A stretch of 58,106 nt of DNA, from contig JAHDIN010000009.1 of the NCBI GenBank assembly GCA_020630775.1, positions 20,641 through 78,746 of the forward strand. The letters run 5' to 3'. Position 1 is the first letter of the stretch. The number at the start of each line of letters is the position of its first letter. Shown one piece after another: positions 45,039-53,080 of the stretch. This stretch comes from Saprospiraceae bacterium (lineage in GTDB: Bacteria > Bacteroidota > Bacteroidia > Chitinophagales > Saprospiraceae). The notes below the pieces were generated by a model. It ran no database searches. It saw only the letters and a program-made list of their open reading frames with translations, and was not told the DNA's origin. Position numbers and translations under genes: made by a program.

Positions 45039-45560
45039 TTAACGGATTATAGATATGTGTTGTCTTTTATAACTACTTGTGGTAGGTGTGTCAACCAAGT
45101 TTATATTTCCGGCGAATTGTAAATCTTCTCCAATGTAGGTGAGGTTATTAAGTCCTTGAAAAACTTCTAAATTATCATTACCTCCGATTGATACTGTTTT
45201 ACCTACAGATGTCAAATTGGGGAACGAGAAAGTTGACGCGGATGTGCCGCTTATCCATAAATCTCTACCTATTTCAGTTAGATTGTCGAAAGCCGATAAG
45301 TCTGTGACTTGCGGCACCGTTTGAATCAGTAATCGACCTCTTATTATTTCTAAGTTAGATAGTGGACTCAAATCTGAAATGTCAGATCCAAATGTTCCTA
45401 TAAATACATCTTCATTGATTTTAGTACAATTGGGGTAAAGCATTATAAAATTATCTAACTCTTCCTGTGTACGGAAGGATACACCGTTCGGAGGGCATTG
45501 AGCTATAGCTTCTATGCCAAGCAATAGTATAAACAACATGGTGGGCAGTCTAAATGGCAT
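45039..45560 (-). CDS. truncated receptor L-domain-like exported protein
   Basis: 173 residues. A signal peptide (to about residue 20, GIEAIAQCP) is followed by leucine-rich receptor L-domain-like repeats (LSPLSNLEIIRGRLLIQTVP, LTEIGRDLWISG, LTSVGKTVSIGGNDNL, LTYIGEDLQFAGNINL). Relatives in this phylum are usually longer and end in a T9SS sorting domain; here the frame stops right after a repeat with a non-repeat tail (VDTPTTSSYKRQHISIIR). It is probably a 3'-truncated gene. Confidence 0.65.
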   Translation of the reverse strand: MPFRLPTMLFILLLGIEAIAQCPPNGVSFRTQEELDNFIMLYPNCTKINEDVFIGTFGSDISDLSPLSNLEIIRGRLLIQTVPQVTDLSAFDNLTEIGRDLWISGTSASTFSFPNLTSVGKTVSIGGNDNLEVFQGLNNLTYIGEDLQFAGNINLVDTPTTSSYKRQHISIIR

Positions 45561-45713
45561 GTTCGTAGATTTAAATTAGTAAGTATGAAGTTTGAAAGTA
45601 TGATGCTAAAGGTATTAAGGTTTTGGGTTATTTAATTTAATCATTTGGTAGCCATATCTGTATCGATGTTGGGTTAATAAAGAATCCAATAATCTTATCG
45701 AAATTAGATGCTG

Positions 45714-46778
45714 CTATTCAATATCTAATTCTTGTCTTTCAACTAAAAAGTCAAAAGTCAGTTCAAATAATCCCTTACCATCCACAACACCATTCCAGGC
45801 CCCATGTCCTGCAGGTGCACCATTAGGTGTCGTCAGGGTTGATAATTGATTGTGAATACCTAAAGAGTCAAAGATGCTTTGTAGTTCTAATGCTTCTTCA
45901 TAAGGTGTGACCGGATCTACTGCTGTACCATGCGCCATAAATAATTCAGGGTCATTGCTGTCATATCTGTCATACTGCTCTAATCCATATACGCCTTCAT
46001 AAAGATCTAGTTTTACATTAGAGCCCCAGAAGTAAATCATACTTTTTACTTCATAATCCTCATTTAAATTTGTCGTTGCAAGTGTAGAGTCGTCAGCCAT
46101 TGGGATTTCATCTTTGAAGTCTTCCTGATTTGAAATGCCCAAAGCAACAGTTGTAATAGCTCCTGCAGAAGCACCGCCTACTGTAATAAAGTTTGTATTA
46201 ATGTTGTAGCTGCCTGCGTTAGCGACAATCCAACGTAAGGCCGCTTTAGAATCTCTTTGTGCGGCATACATAGCAAGACTTTGTTGTAGTTCTTTCGGAG
46301 ATTGTGCTCCTTGAAGGGCAAATGCTATCCACTCTTGTGGGACGATGCCCTTGTAGAAAGTAGTGACGCTTTCTGGAGTCATCCCTTCTATCGCTCCTAA
46401 CTCTTCCGTTGTCCTATAGTCGATAGAAACAAAAACCCAACCTCTTGAAGCATAGAAGTTGCCCATCTCGACTATTTCTGGTTTGTGTTTTATTCCACCA
46501 GTAAATCCACCACCGTGTATGAACATGAAAACCGGTCTATTAGGGGAGTTGTTATCTGGTAGGTACACATCCAAATATTGAGGAATTGGAAAAGGACTTG
46601 TACTTATTGCATCATGACCTAATCCCTCAGCATAAATGACATCCTCTTCTATAAGAACAGGATATGTAGCTTCAGCCGCGATTGTGGGTATACCATCGAA
46701 CGATATAATGGGTTCGTCTTCCTTGCAAGCTGTAATTATGAGTATGGTGTAAATGCTTAGATAAATCAGTTTATTCAT
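45714..46778 (-). CDS. lipoprotein carboxylesterase (alpha/beta hydrolase)
   Basis: 354 residues. The N-terminus ends in a lipobox (TILIITACKED), so it is a lipoprotein. The hydrolase core has the oxyanion motif FMFIHGGGFTGG, the nucleophile elbow TVGGASAGAIT and the catalytic-His region TPNGAPAGHGAWNG. It resembles BD-FAE/carboxylesterase-type enzymes. With the glycosidase at 47691 it may take part in removing ester groups from plant or algal polysaccharide; the substrate is a guess. Confidence 0.83.
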   Translation of the reverse strand: MNKLIYLSIYTILIITACKEDEPIISFDGIPTIAAEATYPVLIEEDVIYAEGLGHDAISTSPFPIPQYLDVYLPDNNSPNRPVFMFIHGGGFTGGIKHKPEIVEMGNFYASRGWVFVSIDYRTTEELGAIEGMTPESVTTFYKGIVPQEWIAFALQGAQSPKELQQSLAMYAAQRDSKAALRWIVANAGSYNINTNFITVGGASAGAITTVALGISNQEDFKDEIPMADDSTLATTNLNEDYEVKSMIYFWGSNVKLDLYEGVYGLEQYDRYDSNDPELFMAHGTAVDPVTPYEEALELQSIFDSLGIHNQLSTLTTPNGAPAGHGAWNGVVDGKGLFELTFDFLVERQELDIE

Positions 46779-46965
46779 GCCTCTTGTTTATTTTATCTTC
46801 CGCTAACTTTTGCTTCTATGTAGAGCAACTATAAGCAGACGAGATTTACATTCATTAATTATTGTCATTATTCAAATTAGAATACAAGTTTTCTAAACTT
46901 CTCCTTTAGTTAATAGAGTTTATCTGTTTTCTGTATCTGAGATTGTTGGCTATTTTAATCGTCTT

Positions 46966-47121
46966 CTATTTTAGTTTTTGATACAACGAGATACATTTGA
47001 TTTCCAATAGTTCTGGGTCTTCAAAATTTGAAAATTCTTGCAAAGTAGTGTTTTTATCATTCATTAGAACCATGTAGGACATAAGATGAGAATTATAAAT
47101 AGGGCTATCTTTAATGCATCC
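46966..47121 (-). pseudogene. unidentified C-terminal coding fragment
   Basis: 52 codons open on the minus strand, reading KDSPIYNSHLMSYMVLMNDK followed by NTTLQEFSNFEDPELLEIK, then a stop. Composition is protein-like but there is no start codon near the beginning. I could not place the family. It looks like the end of a lost gene next to the peptidase remnant. Confidence 0.4.
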
Positions 47122-47176
47122 TCATTATTGGTGGTTCAATGCCTCCACTTCCTCTAATCTAATTTCTTGTCCTTTG

Positions 47177-47398
47177 TTATCTTCCGTGATATTCCATATT
47201 TGGTAGTGGTGCGTTATTTTTTAAATATTTGTCAAACCAATTCATTACCTCTTCATCAACTTCTTTTCTATGTTCTGAAAGCCCATGATCTCCACCTTCA
47301 AATATTATTAAACGATAGGGTATTCTAAATTTTTCAAACTCCAATTGATTAAGAAATTGGATATGCTTGTTCGATACATTAACCCTCTTTGTGCTAAA
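47177..47398 (-). pseudogene. prolyl oligopeptidase-type peptidase, C-terminal fragment
   Basis: 74 codons open on the minus strand read RVNVSNKHIQFLNQLEFEKF, then RIPYRLIIFEGGDHGLSEHR, then KEVDEEVMNWFDKYLKNN. This is the C-terminal end of an S9/alpha-beta hydrolase, including the catalytic histidine region GGDHG. An in-frame stop lies at 47399-47401 and nothing recognisable continues upstream, so the rest of the gene is gone. Confidence 0.75.
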
Positions 47399-47655
47399 TC
47401 ATTTGCACAAGAGTCATGTTTGGTTATGTTGTTGATATCAATTGTATTGTTGGTTTAGATGTTTCTAAATTCACAAGCAGGGTTAATTATAGCCTCCTGT
47501 TATAGTTAACTTTAATTCATTTAAAACTATAGTGGCCTTATGACTTAGTTTAAAAAGCACCCTTTAAGTATAGTAATTACATATTCTTAGTTCTAAATAG
47601 TGAATACCCCTATACTTAAAACTAGGGTAATGCCTTAGGTTTTGAAATTGGGATA

Positions 47656-47687
47656 TTATTAATATTGATAAAATTTAATATTAATAA
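47656..47687 (+). promoter_or_regulatory. inverted repeat directly before the glycosidase start
   Basis: TTATTAATATT (47656-47666) and AATATTAATAA (47677-47687) are perfect 11-base inverted arms around a 10-base spacer, ending three bases before the ATG at 47691. It could be an operator or a hairpin that hides the start codon. Confidence 0.5.
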
Positions 47688-47690
47688 CAG

Positions 47691-49445
47691 ATGCTGAATA
47701 ACTACTTCTTAACAATCGCTTTCTTATTAATTTCAATTAGTGTCTTTGGCCAAAAATCGATAAGTATTGAAATTGATTTTTCTAAAGGATACAGTCTTAG
47801 AAAAGATATCTATGGTGTAAATAATAACACTTTACGTAAACCTTATTATATGAGTAACTCTGGATTTCAAGAGGTGTATGAAGACCTTGGGAAACCCACA
47901 ATGCGGTATCCTGGAGGAACGATATCTAATTACGTAGATCTTTCAAACGGTAGATCAGAAGTATGGCCTGGTGCTGATGAGAAAGATGCTAATAGAGCAG
48001 CAACTCATAATAACCTTCTTGTAAAAGCTGGAAAAGAAGATAAAGGAGAAGACATTGGGGAGTATATTAAATTTCTAAAGGAAACAGAAGCGACCTCTAC
48101 TTTTGTTATGAATATCACGACTACGACTGATGAGGAAGCTGAAAGTATCTTTAGAAAAATAAGAGATCAAGGAGCAGAAATAAAGTATTTCGAAATAGGA
48201 AATGAGCTGTATACAAAACAATATGAAACTGCTATACCAGATGCAGCAGATTATATTAAAAAGGCGAAAACTAGAGCATTGCTTATTAAATCATACTTTC
48301 CTGATGCACTCATTGGAGCCCTCAGTCCTAGTTCCATATGGTCTGATGAGGTTTTTATGCCTGATGGCGGCTTAACAGGTGAGCGAGATGAGTTATGGTA
48401 TGAAGCTATAAAAAAGGAAGATTTTTTTGATGCAATCATAATGCATATGTACTCTACAACGGGTATGAATAGGTTGGTTTCAATGGAAGACTGGCTGCCA
48501 GTAGAAGAATCGTATACCTATGGTATCTCGCAGATAGATGGACATGCCAATGCAGTATTTAAGAGATTGAAAGATGATTTTCCAGGTAAAAAAGTATGGG
48601 TTACAGAATATAATATAGGTGGGTTTTCGGATTCACTTTCTACCTATCCTCTTAGAAATACTTATCTCGGGGGATTATCTACTGCGGGGTTTATGATGAA
48701 AATGATTCAAAATAAGAATGTTGAAATGAGTAGTTGGCACTCACTCATTCAGATGATAACCAATGAAAGCAGTCCTAATCAATTGTTGCCAGATGATACT
48801 GAGTTTGGTAGAATTCAGAACTATGACTTCTTCATGTTTTTTAAAGAAAGTATAAGACAAGCCCGACAATACAAACCTGTAGTTATAAAAGGCAATAAAA
48901 CATATCAGGGTAGAGGGGACTACCCAGATGCTTATTCTGATATGGATGCGATTGCCACATATAATCCCACTACACAAAGAGTGTTTTTGACCTTAATCAA
49001 TAAGAAGGAACAAAGTTATAAGTTGAGCATAAATGACTTAGAGACCTCAATTGGTGCTTCGGTCTTAAAGGTTAATGAGTTGACACCTGATAGTCAATTA
49101 GAAGTAGAAAATGCTATACAAACTAATCATACAGAATTAAACGACCTAAATATTGATCTTGAATCCATTGTAATCAAGCCCTATTCTCTATACAGAATTG
49201 AATTAGAAAGATCGCTAACTCAAGTGGAAGAAATTGTGAGTAATGAAATTTTAATATTTCCAAATCCTACTTCAGACAAGTTGACTATATCCTCCAATCA
49301 GGATCTAAGACAATGGGTAGTTACTAATAAATTAGGTCAACAGGTACTGATGGGTGAAGGATCTTACATGGATGCATCTTCTTTGTCACCTGGAATGTAC
49401 TACTTGCAGGTGAGAGGACAAACACTGCCATTTCTAAAGAAATAA
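47691..49445 (+). CDS. T9SS-secreted clan GH-A glycosidase, arabinofuranosidase-like
   Basis: 584 residues. After a signal peptide (to about 21) comes a TIM-barrel of the alpha-L-arabinofuranosidase (GH51/GH39-like) type. MRYPGGTISNYVDLSNG is followed by the acid/base Glu172 in YFEIGNELY and the nucleophile Glu306 in VWVTEYNIGGF. A beta-sandwich tail leads into a T9SS sorting domain (LIFPNPTSDKLTISSN ... SPGMYYLQVRG). It probably acts at the cell surface on arabinose-containing or related glycans. The exact GH family and sugar are not settled by motif reading. It is a single gene with no SusCD pair nearby. Confidence 0.82.
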   Translation: MLNNYFLTIAFLLISISVFGQKSISIEIDFSKGYSLRKDIYGVNNNTLRKPYYMSNSGFQEVYEDLGKPTMRYPGGTISNYVDLSNGRSEVWPGADEKDANRAATHNNLLVKAGKEDKGEDIGEYIKFLKETEATSTFVMNITTTTDEEAESIFRKIRDQGAEIKYFEIGNELYTKQYETAIPDAADYIKKAKTRALLIKSYFPDALIGALSPSSIWSDEVFMPDGGLTGERDELWYEAIKKEDFFDAIIMHMYSTTGMNRLVSMEDWLPVEESYTYGISQIDGHANAVFKRLKDDFPGKKVWVTEYNIGGFSDSLSTYPLRNTYLGGLSTAGFMMKMIQNKNVEMSSWHSLIQMITNESSPNQLLPDDTEFGRIQNYDFFMFFKESIRQARQYKPVVIKGNKTYQGRGDYPDAYSDMDAIATYNPTTQRVFLTLINKKEQSYKLSINDLETSIGASVLKVNELTPDSQLEVENAIQTNHTELNDLNIDLESIVIKPYSLYRIELERSLTQVEEIVSNEILIFPNPTSDKLTISSNQDLRQWVVTNKLGQQVLMGEGSYMDASSLSPGMYYLQVRGQTLPFLKK

Positions 49446-49828
49446 ATTGTGAAAAAAAATCTACATCATTCTCAATCAGACTACGGCTGTGTAAAATGCT
49501 TCAGGCTATTTTAGGAAGTGGCATTTTTGCTAACGTCAATCGGTGATGGTTTACCTATCATTTTGTGAGGTACATGAAGGTGTCGTGAAACGATCATAGT
49601 TTATTACTTGCATGAAGCCCTTTATTTTACAAGTACTATTTTAAACAGATTAATTTGATCTTTGCGTTTGACATCAACATTTCGATTCAGCTATAAATCA
49701 AAAGACGTTAACACCTTAGGCGGGTGATGATAGGTCGTCGTTTCTACGACGATTTCGCAGATATGCGATCTGATCTAAGGTTATCATCAGTATATTTAAT
49801 TTTCACTTTGAAATTATATTCTACTTAA
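49446..49828. other. gene-free region with a structured palindromic element
   Basis: No gene is seen. The main feature is the compact folded segment 49713-49789 (next entry). A TATATTTAA segment at 49791-49799 precedes the AraC gene. Confidence 0.6.
49713..49789. repeat. palindromic element with possible pseudoknot (REP-like)
   Basis: Arms ACCTTAG (49713-49719) with CTAAGGT (49775-49781) and TGATGATA (49725-49732) with TATCATCA (49782-49789) are in crossed order. Between them lie TCGTCGT-TTCT-ACGACGA (49735-49752) and TCGCA-GATA-TGCGA (49755-49768). The TCTACGACGA...GATATGC core is shared with the repeat at 56028-56052. It may be a REP-like DNA element or a folded 5' leader of the AraC gene. 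Confidence 0.6.
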
Positions 49829-50671
49829 TTGAAACTATCATATTCCAGCCTTAAAGACGAAGACAACTTTATTATAACTGACTTTAAATGTGAACCTGCA
49901 CAGAAGTTATTTCAAGCAAAAGGATTTTATAAAATTATTTGGAGTAAGGAGGCGGCGGTTGACTTAAAGATAGATGATTATAAGTTATCACTTGATCAAA
50001 ATCAGGTTGTGTTTTGTACGCCATTAAATATCATTCATGTGCCGATGGACAATCGTGGCCTCATTTCATTTGTATTCAATAAAGAGTTCTTTTGCATTCA
50101 GACTCATGACGACCAAGTTTCATGTAATGGGTTCTTGTTTTTCGGTTCTGCACAACCTCAAGTTATTGAGCTTTGCGAAAAAGACCAAAAGCAATTCTCC
50201 ATAATGGAAGAACTATTTCTAAATGATTTTTCTGTCAAAGATCAGTTACAGGGTGAGATGCTTAGGTCGTTGCTTAAAAGATTATTGATAATTTCTACCC
50301 GACTGCTAAAGGAAGATCTGCCTCATCCTTCCATACCAACAAACCAAATGGATCTAGTTCGTGAATTTAATTTGTTAGTGGAAAAGCATTTCAGAAAATT
50401 ACATAAAGTAAAGGACTATGCCGATCTTCTTTATAAATCACCGAAGACGCTTTCTAATCTTTTCTCTAAGTTGATTAATAAAAGTCCGTTGAACATCATT
50501 AATGAACGAATTATTCTTGAAGCAAAGAGACTTTTATTATACTCCGATCTCACCATCGAAGAGATCTCCAGGGACCTAGGCTATAAAGAGTCAGGTCACT
50601 TTTCTAAATTCTTTAAGAAGCATGCAGGGAGTAATCCGAATGCCTTTAAAAAATCAAAGGCTGCACTCTAG
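49829..50671 (+). CDS. AraC-family transcriptional regulator
   Basis: 280 residues from a TTG (no ATG is available near the start). The C-terminal 100 residues form the two-HTH AraC domain: VKDYADLLYKSPKTLSNLFS for the first helix pair, then LTIEEISRDLGYKESGHFSKFFKKHAGSNP for the second, with the usual spacing. The N-terminal 160 residues look like a cupin-type sensor but the ligand is unknown. It starts the plus-strand run of redox genes to 54499 and is their likely regulator, by position only. Confidence 0.87.
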   Translation: MKLSYSSLKDEDNFIITDFKCEPAQKLFQAKGFYKIIWSKEAAVDLKIDDYKLSLDQNQVVFCTPLNIIHVPMDNRGLISFVFNKEFFCIQTHDDQVSCNGFLFFGSAQPQVIELCEKDQKQFSIMEELFLNDFSVKDQLQGEMLRSLLKRLLIISTRLLKEDLPHPSIPTNQMDLVREFNLLVEKHFRKLHKVKDYADLLYKSPKTLSNLFSKLINKSPLNIINERIILEAKRLLLYSDLTIEEISRDLGYKESGHFSKFFKKHAGSNPNAFKKSKAAL

Positions 50672-50728
50672 CTTAATAACTTAGGGAATAATCTACATTT
50701 TATAGGGAAAGGATTACAGTAATCAATA

Positions 50729-50742
50729 GCATGATACGTATC
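50729..50742. promoter_or_regulatory. perfect 14-bp palindrome upstream of the cupredoxin-like gene
   Basis: ATGATACGTATCAT is a perfect palindrome with the TGAT-N4-ATCA form of Crp/Fnr-family boxes. It is directly followed by ATCTTTG, a weak -7 box, about 40 bases before the ATG at 50788. AAGATAC (from 51871) shares the GATAC half near the box CATCTTTG before the AhpD-like gene. Confidence 0.55.
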
Positions 50743-50787
50743 ATCTTTGTATTGTAATTATTTATAACACAATAAAAATAAATTATC

Positions 50788-51447
50788 ATGTCAAAATTAA
50801 TAACTGGATTATTCTTACTTTTTAGCATATCAATTGCTTTTTCTCAAACACAACAAATTGATTTAACTCAAACTTCCGGTGCTATAGATAAAACAAGCCT
50901 AACACTAGAAGCAGGACAGTATCAATTCAATATCAGCAACGATGGTGTAGGCCATGAAGTTGGATTTGTTCTTGTACCTAAAGGTAAGTATGAAGCAGCA
51001 GATCATATTAAAGAAGCTTACGTAACTGCACCTGTTAAAGATGGAAAAAATTCTTTAACAAAAGTCGTTTCATTAGAGGCTGGTGAGTATGAATATTTTT
51101 GTCCACTCAATCCTACGCCCAAGTATGCTTTAACTGTGGTTGATGAGGTGAAAACAGTAAAATTAACCCAAGCTCCAGGTGTGTTCAAAACAACAAACCT
51201 ATCTTTGAAAACTGGAGCCTATCAATTTAATATTGCCAATGACGGTGTTGATCATGAAGTAGGATTTGTGCTTGTACCAAAAGGTAAGTATGATGCTGCG
51301 AATCATATTAAAGAGGCTTATGTAAAAGCACCTGTTGCTGATGGAAAAAGCTCTTTAACCAATGTAGTTACATTAGAAGCTGGAGCGTACGAATATTTTT
51401 GTCCACTTAATCCAACGGAAAAGTATAGCTTGGAAGTTGAGGATTAG
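50788..51447 (+). CDS. exported tandem cupredoxin-like protein
   Basis: 219 residues: a signal peptide (MSKLITGLFLLFSISIAFSQ) and two near-identical domains of about 95 residues. Each has YQFNI(S/A)NDGV-HEVGFVLVPKG, HIKEAYV-AP and YEYFCPLNPT-KY motifs. The fold pattern is cupredoxin-like, with a His in the NDGV(G/D)HEVGF loop and one Cys in FCPLNP. The second His and the Met of a type 1 copper site are missing from the Cys loop, so a classical blue-copper site is unlikely. Probably periplasmic. The tandem copies point to a recent internal duplication. The gene ends in a strong terminator. Confidence 0.8.
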   Translation: MSKLITGLFLLFSISIAFSQTQQIDLTQTSGAIDKTSLTLEAGQYQFNISNDGVGHEVGFVLVPKGKYEAADHIKEAYVTAPVKDGKNSLTKVVSLEAGEYEYFCPLNPTPKYALTVVDEVKTVKLTQAPGVFKTTNLSLKTGAYQFNIANDGVDHEVGFVLVPKGKYDAANHIKEAYVKAPVADGKSSLTNVVTLEAGAYEYFCPLNPTEKYSLEVED

Positions 51448-51471
51448 TAAGATATTAAAAGTAGTTTTTTC

Positions 51472-51514
51472 AAAGCGGATGCACAATATCCAATAATGTG
51501 CATCCGCTTTTTTT
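51472..51514 (+). terminator. strong intrinsic terminator
   Basis: AAAGCGGATGCACA (51472-51485) pairs perfectly with TGTGCATCCGCTTT (51497-51510), followed by a T-run. It separates the cupredoxin-like gene from the AhpD-like gene, so the latter needs its own promoter. Confidence 0.95.
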
Positions 51515-51952
51515 ATTGAATCTATATGAAAGGTGGCTATTTGGAGCACAGAATGCTTTGGCGTTTATTCTATAAAAGGAGCTGTAGTTTAGTTGTGCTA
51601 ATGTCCATTGTAACGGTTTTAAAAATTTTGTTTTGATTCGTATTGTTCCTCGCTTTCTCATAGAATTAGTACAATATGAATTTCCTTTCGACTTCATCTT
51701 TTCAATAGTACTTATTAAGCGGCCACCGTATCACAAATCTACCGGACTAAAAGCACTGAGATAATTTAGCTTTGGTTATCAGAAACCATAAAAAAAATTA
51801 TTGAATTGAGACAGCGTTGGGGATGTATTAAGTAGGGAAAAATATACAATTATTTAGGAAATGCTGCCCTAAGATACTCATGGATGTGTCTGCATCTTTG
51901 TTATGTCAACAAAAGGGAAATATTTCCCAATAAAAAACAAAAAAATATTATC
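51515..51952. other. gene-free region upstream of the AhpD-like gene
   Basis: No convincing gene is seen in 438 bases. Minus-strand open codons near 51470-51697 have no protein-like pattern. CATCTTTG at 51893-51900 is a possible -7 box, 52 bases before the next ATG, matching the box before the cupredoxin-like gene. Confidence 0.5.
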
Positions 51953-52486
51953 ATGACAAACTTTAATGTTCCCACAAGAAAAGAGGTAAGCTCAACCAAT
52001 CAAGCCATCTTTGACAATTTAGAAAAGGCAGTAGGTTTTGTACCTAATATTTATGCAACAATGGCAACAAGCGAACATGCTTTGAAAAACTTTCTTGATT
52101 TTGCTAACGCTAAGTCATCTCTTAAAACAAAAGAAAAGGAAGTTATCAATCTTGCAGTGAGTGAATTAAATCAATGCCAGTATTGCTTGTCAGCTCATAC
52201 GGCTATAGCAGGAATGAATGGATTCGCTCCAGAGCAAATTATTGAATTAAGATCAGGAGCTGCATCATTTGACGAAAAATTAGATGCGCTAGCTAAGCTC
52301 TCTAGAAACATTGCAGAAAACCGAGGTGCTACAAACTCAACTGTACTTGAAGCATTCTATAATGCTGGATGGACAAAGGAAAATCTAGTCGATGTTATCA
52401 ATCAAGTGGGGGAGATCACTATTACCAATTACTTACATAGAACAACAGAAGTGCCGGTAGACTTTCCAGCAGCAAAAGCACTTTAG
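51953..52486 (+). CDS. AhpD-like carboxymuconolactone decarboxylase family protein
   Basis: 177 residues from the ATG at 51953; an upstream ATG at 51884 would add 23 unlikely residues. The active site QCQYCLSAHTAIAG carries the CxxC...H of AhpD-type alkylhydroperoxidases, after LKTKEKEVINLAVSELN. Such proteins reduce peroxides or recycle disulfides with a partner reductase. The fused glutaredoxin/thioredoxin reductase at 53081 could be that partner. Cytosolic. Confidence 0.88.
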   Translation: MTNFNVPTRKEVSSTNQAIFDNLEKAVGFVPNIYATMATSEHALKNFLDFANAKSSLKTKEKEVINLAVSELNQCQYCLSAHTAIAGMNGFAPEQIIELRSGAASFDEKLDALAKLSRNIAENRGATNSTVLEAFYNAGWTKENLVDVINQVGEITITNYLHRTTEVPVDFPAAKAL

Positions 52487-52530
52487 TTCTGTAGACATTA
52501 AATTGATTTATAAAAATTAAATTATCTATC

Positions 52531-52914
52531 ATGAAATTCGTAACACAAAAATTACATGCGTTTATTGACTATCCAGTGGCTATAGCCTTGGTTATTCTTC
52601 CATTTGTTTTAGGATTAGGTGAATCACACATACTCGCATTATATACTTCAGTTGCAACTGGCGTGGCGGCATTCCTACTTACATCTATTACAGATCATGA
52701 GACTGGGATATTTAAACTAGTCACTTATAAGTTCCACTTAGCTGTAGATTTTCTTGTGGCGGTCACCTTTTTGATTCTACCGTTTATACTTGGCTTTAAA
52801 GGACTTGATCTTATATACTATCTTGCTAACGGTATTGCTGTTTTGTTAGTAGTGAGCTTGCACAAAGGTGAAGAAAAGCAAGAAGATGATTTTGTAAAGC
52901 CACAATTTGTTTAA
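52531..52914 (+). CDS. SPW-repeat-like four-span membrane protein
   Basis: 127 residues with four hydrophobic segments arranged as two similar halves: HAFIDYPVAIALVILPFVLG at about 9-28 and HLAVDFLVAVTFLILPFILG at about 69-88, each followed by another segment. The internal repeat resembles SPW-repeat proteins. The role is unknown. It is 44 bases after the AhpD-like gene and probably in the same operon; a terminator follows. Confidence 0.75.
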   Translation: MKFVTQKLHAFIDYPVAIALVILPFVLGLGESHILALYTSVATGVAAFLLTSITDHETGIFKLVTYKFHLAVDFLVAVTFLILPFILGFKGLDLIYYLANGIAVLLVVSLHKGEEKQEDDFVKPQFV

Positions 52915-52993
52915 ACAAAATATTTAAAAACAAGATTGTCTAAACAACAAAGTACAATTATCTATAATTAACTTATGATTAAGATATAATAGT

Positions 52994-53033
52994 AAGCTCA
53001 TTCAAATCAATAAATTGATGAGCTTGCTTTTTA
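52994..53033 (+). terminator. intrinsic terminator
   Basis: AAGCTCATTCAA faces TTGATGAGCTT with one bulged base (52994-53025), followed by GCTTTTTA. It ends the AhpD-like/SPW transcript before the reductase gene. Confidence 0.8.
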
Positions 53034-53080
53034 GAATTGAATAATTATCGCTAACCTTTCACAAATAAAACTAAAACACA

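Larger units (their letters stand above)
46779..47690. other. gene-free region with gene remnants and hairpins
   Basis: These 912 bases hold no intact gene. The minus strand carries two open fragments (entries at 46966 and 47177). An inverted repeat lies directly before the glycosidase start (entry at 47656). Near 47600-47625, TACCCCTA faces TAGGGTA as an imperfect hairpin. The rest is AT-rich with no recognised feature. Confidence 0.7.

Noticed and set aside
51470..51697. 75-codon minus-strand frame after the terminator
   Set aside because: It starts in low-complexity sequence, runs through the terminator stem and has no recognisable pattern.
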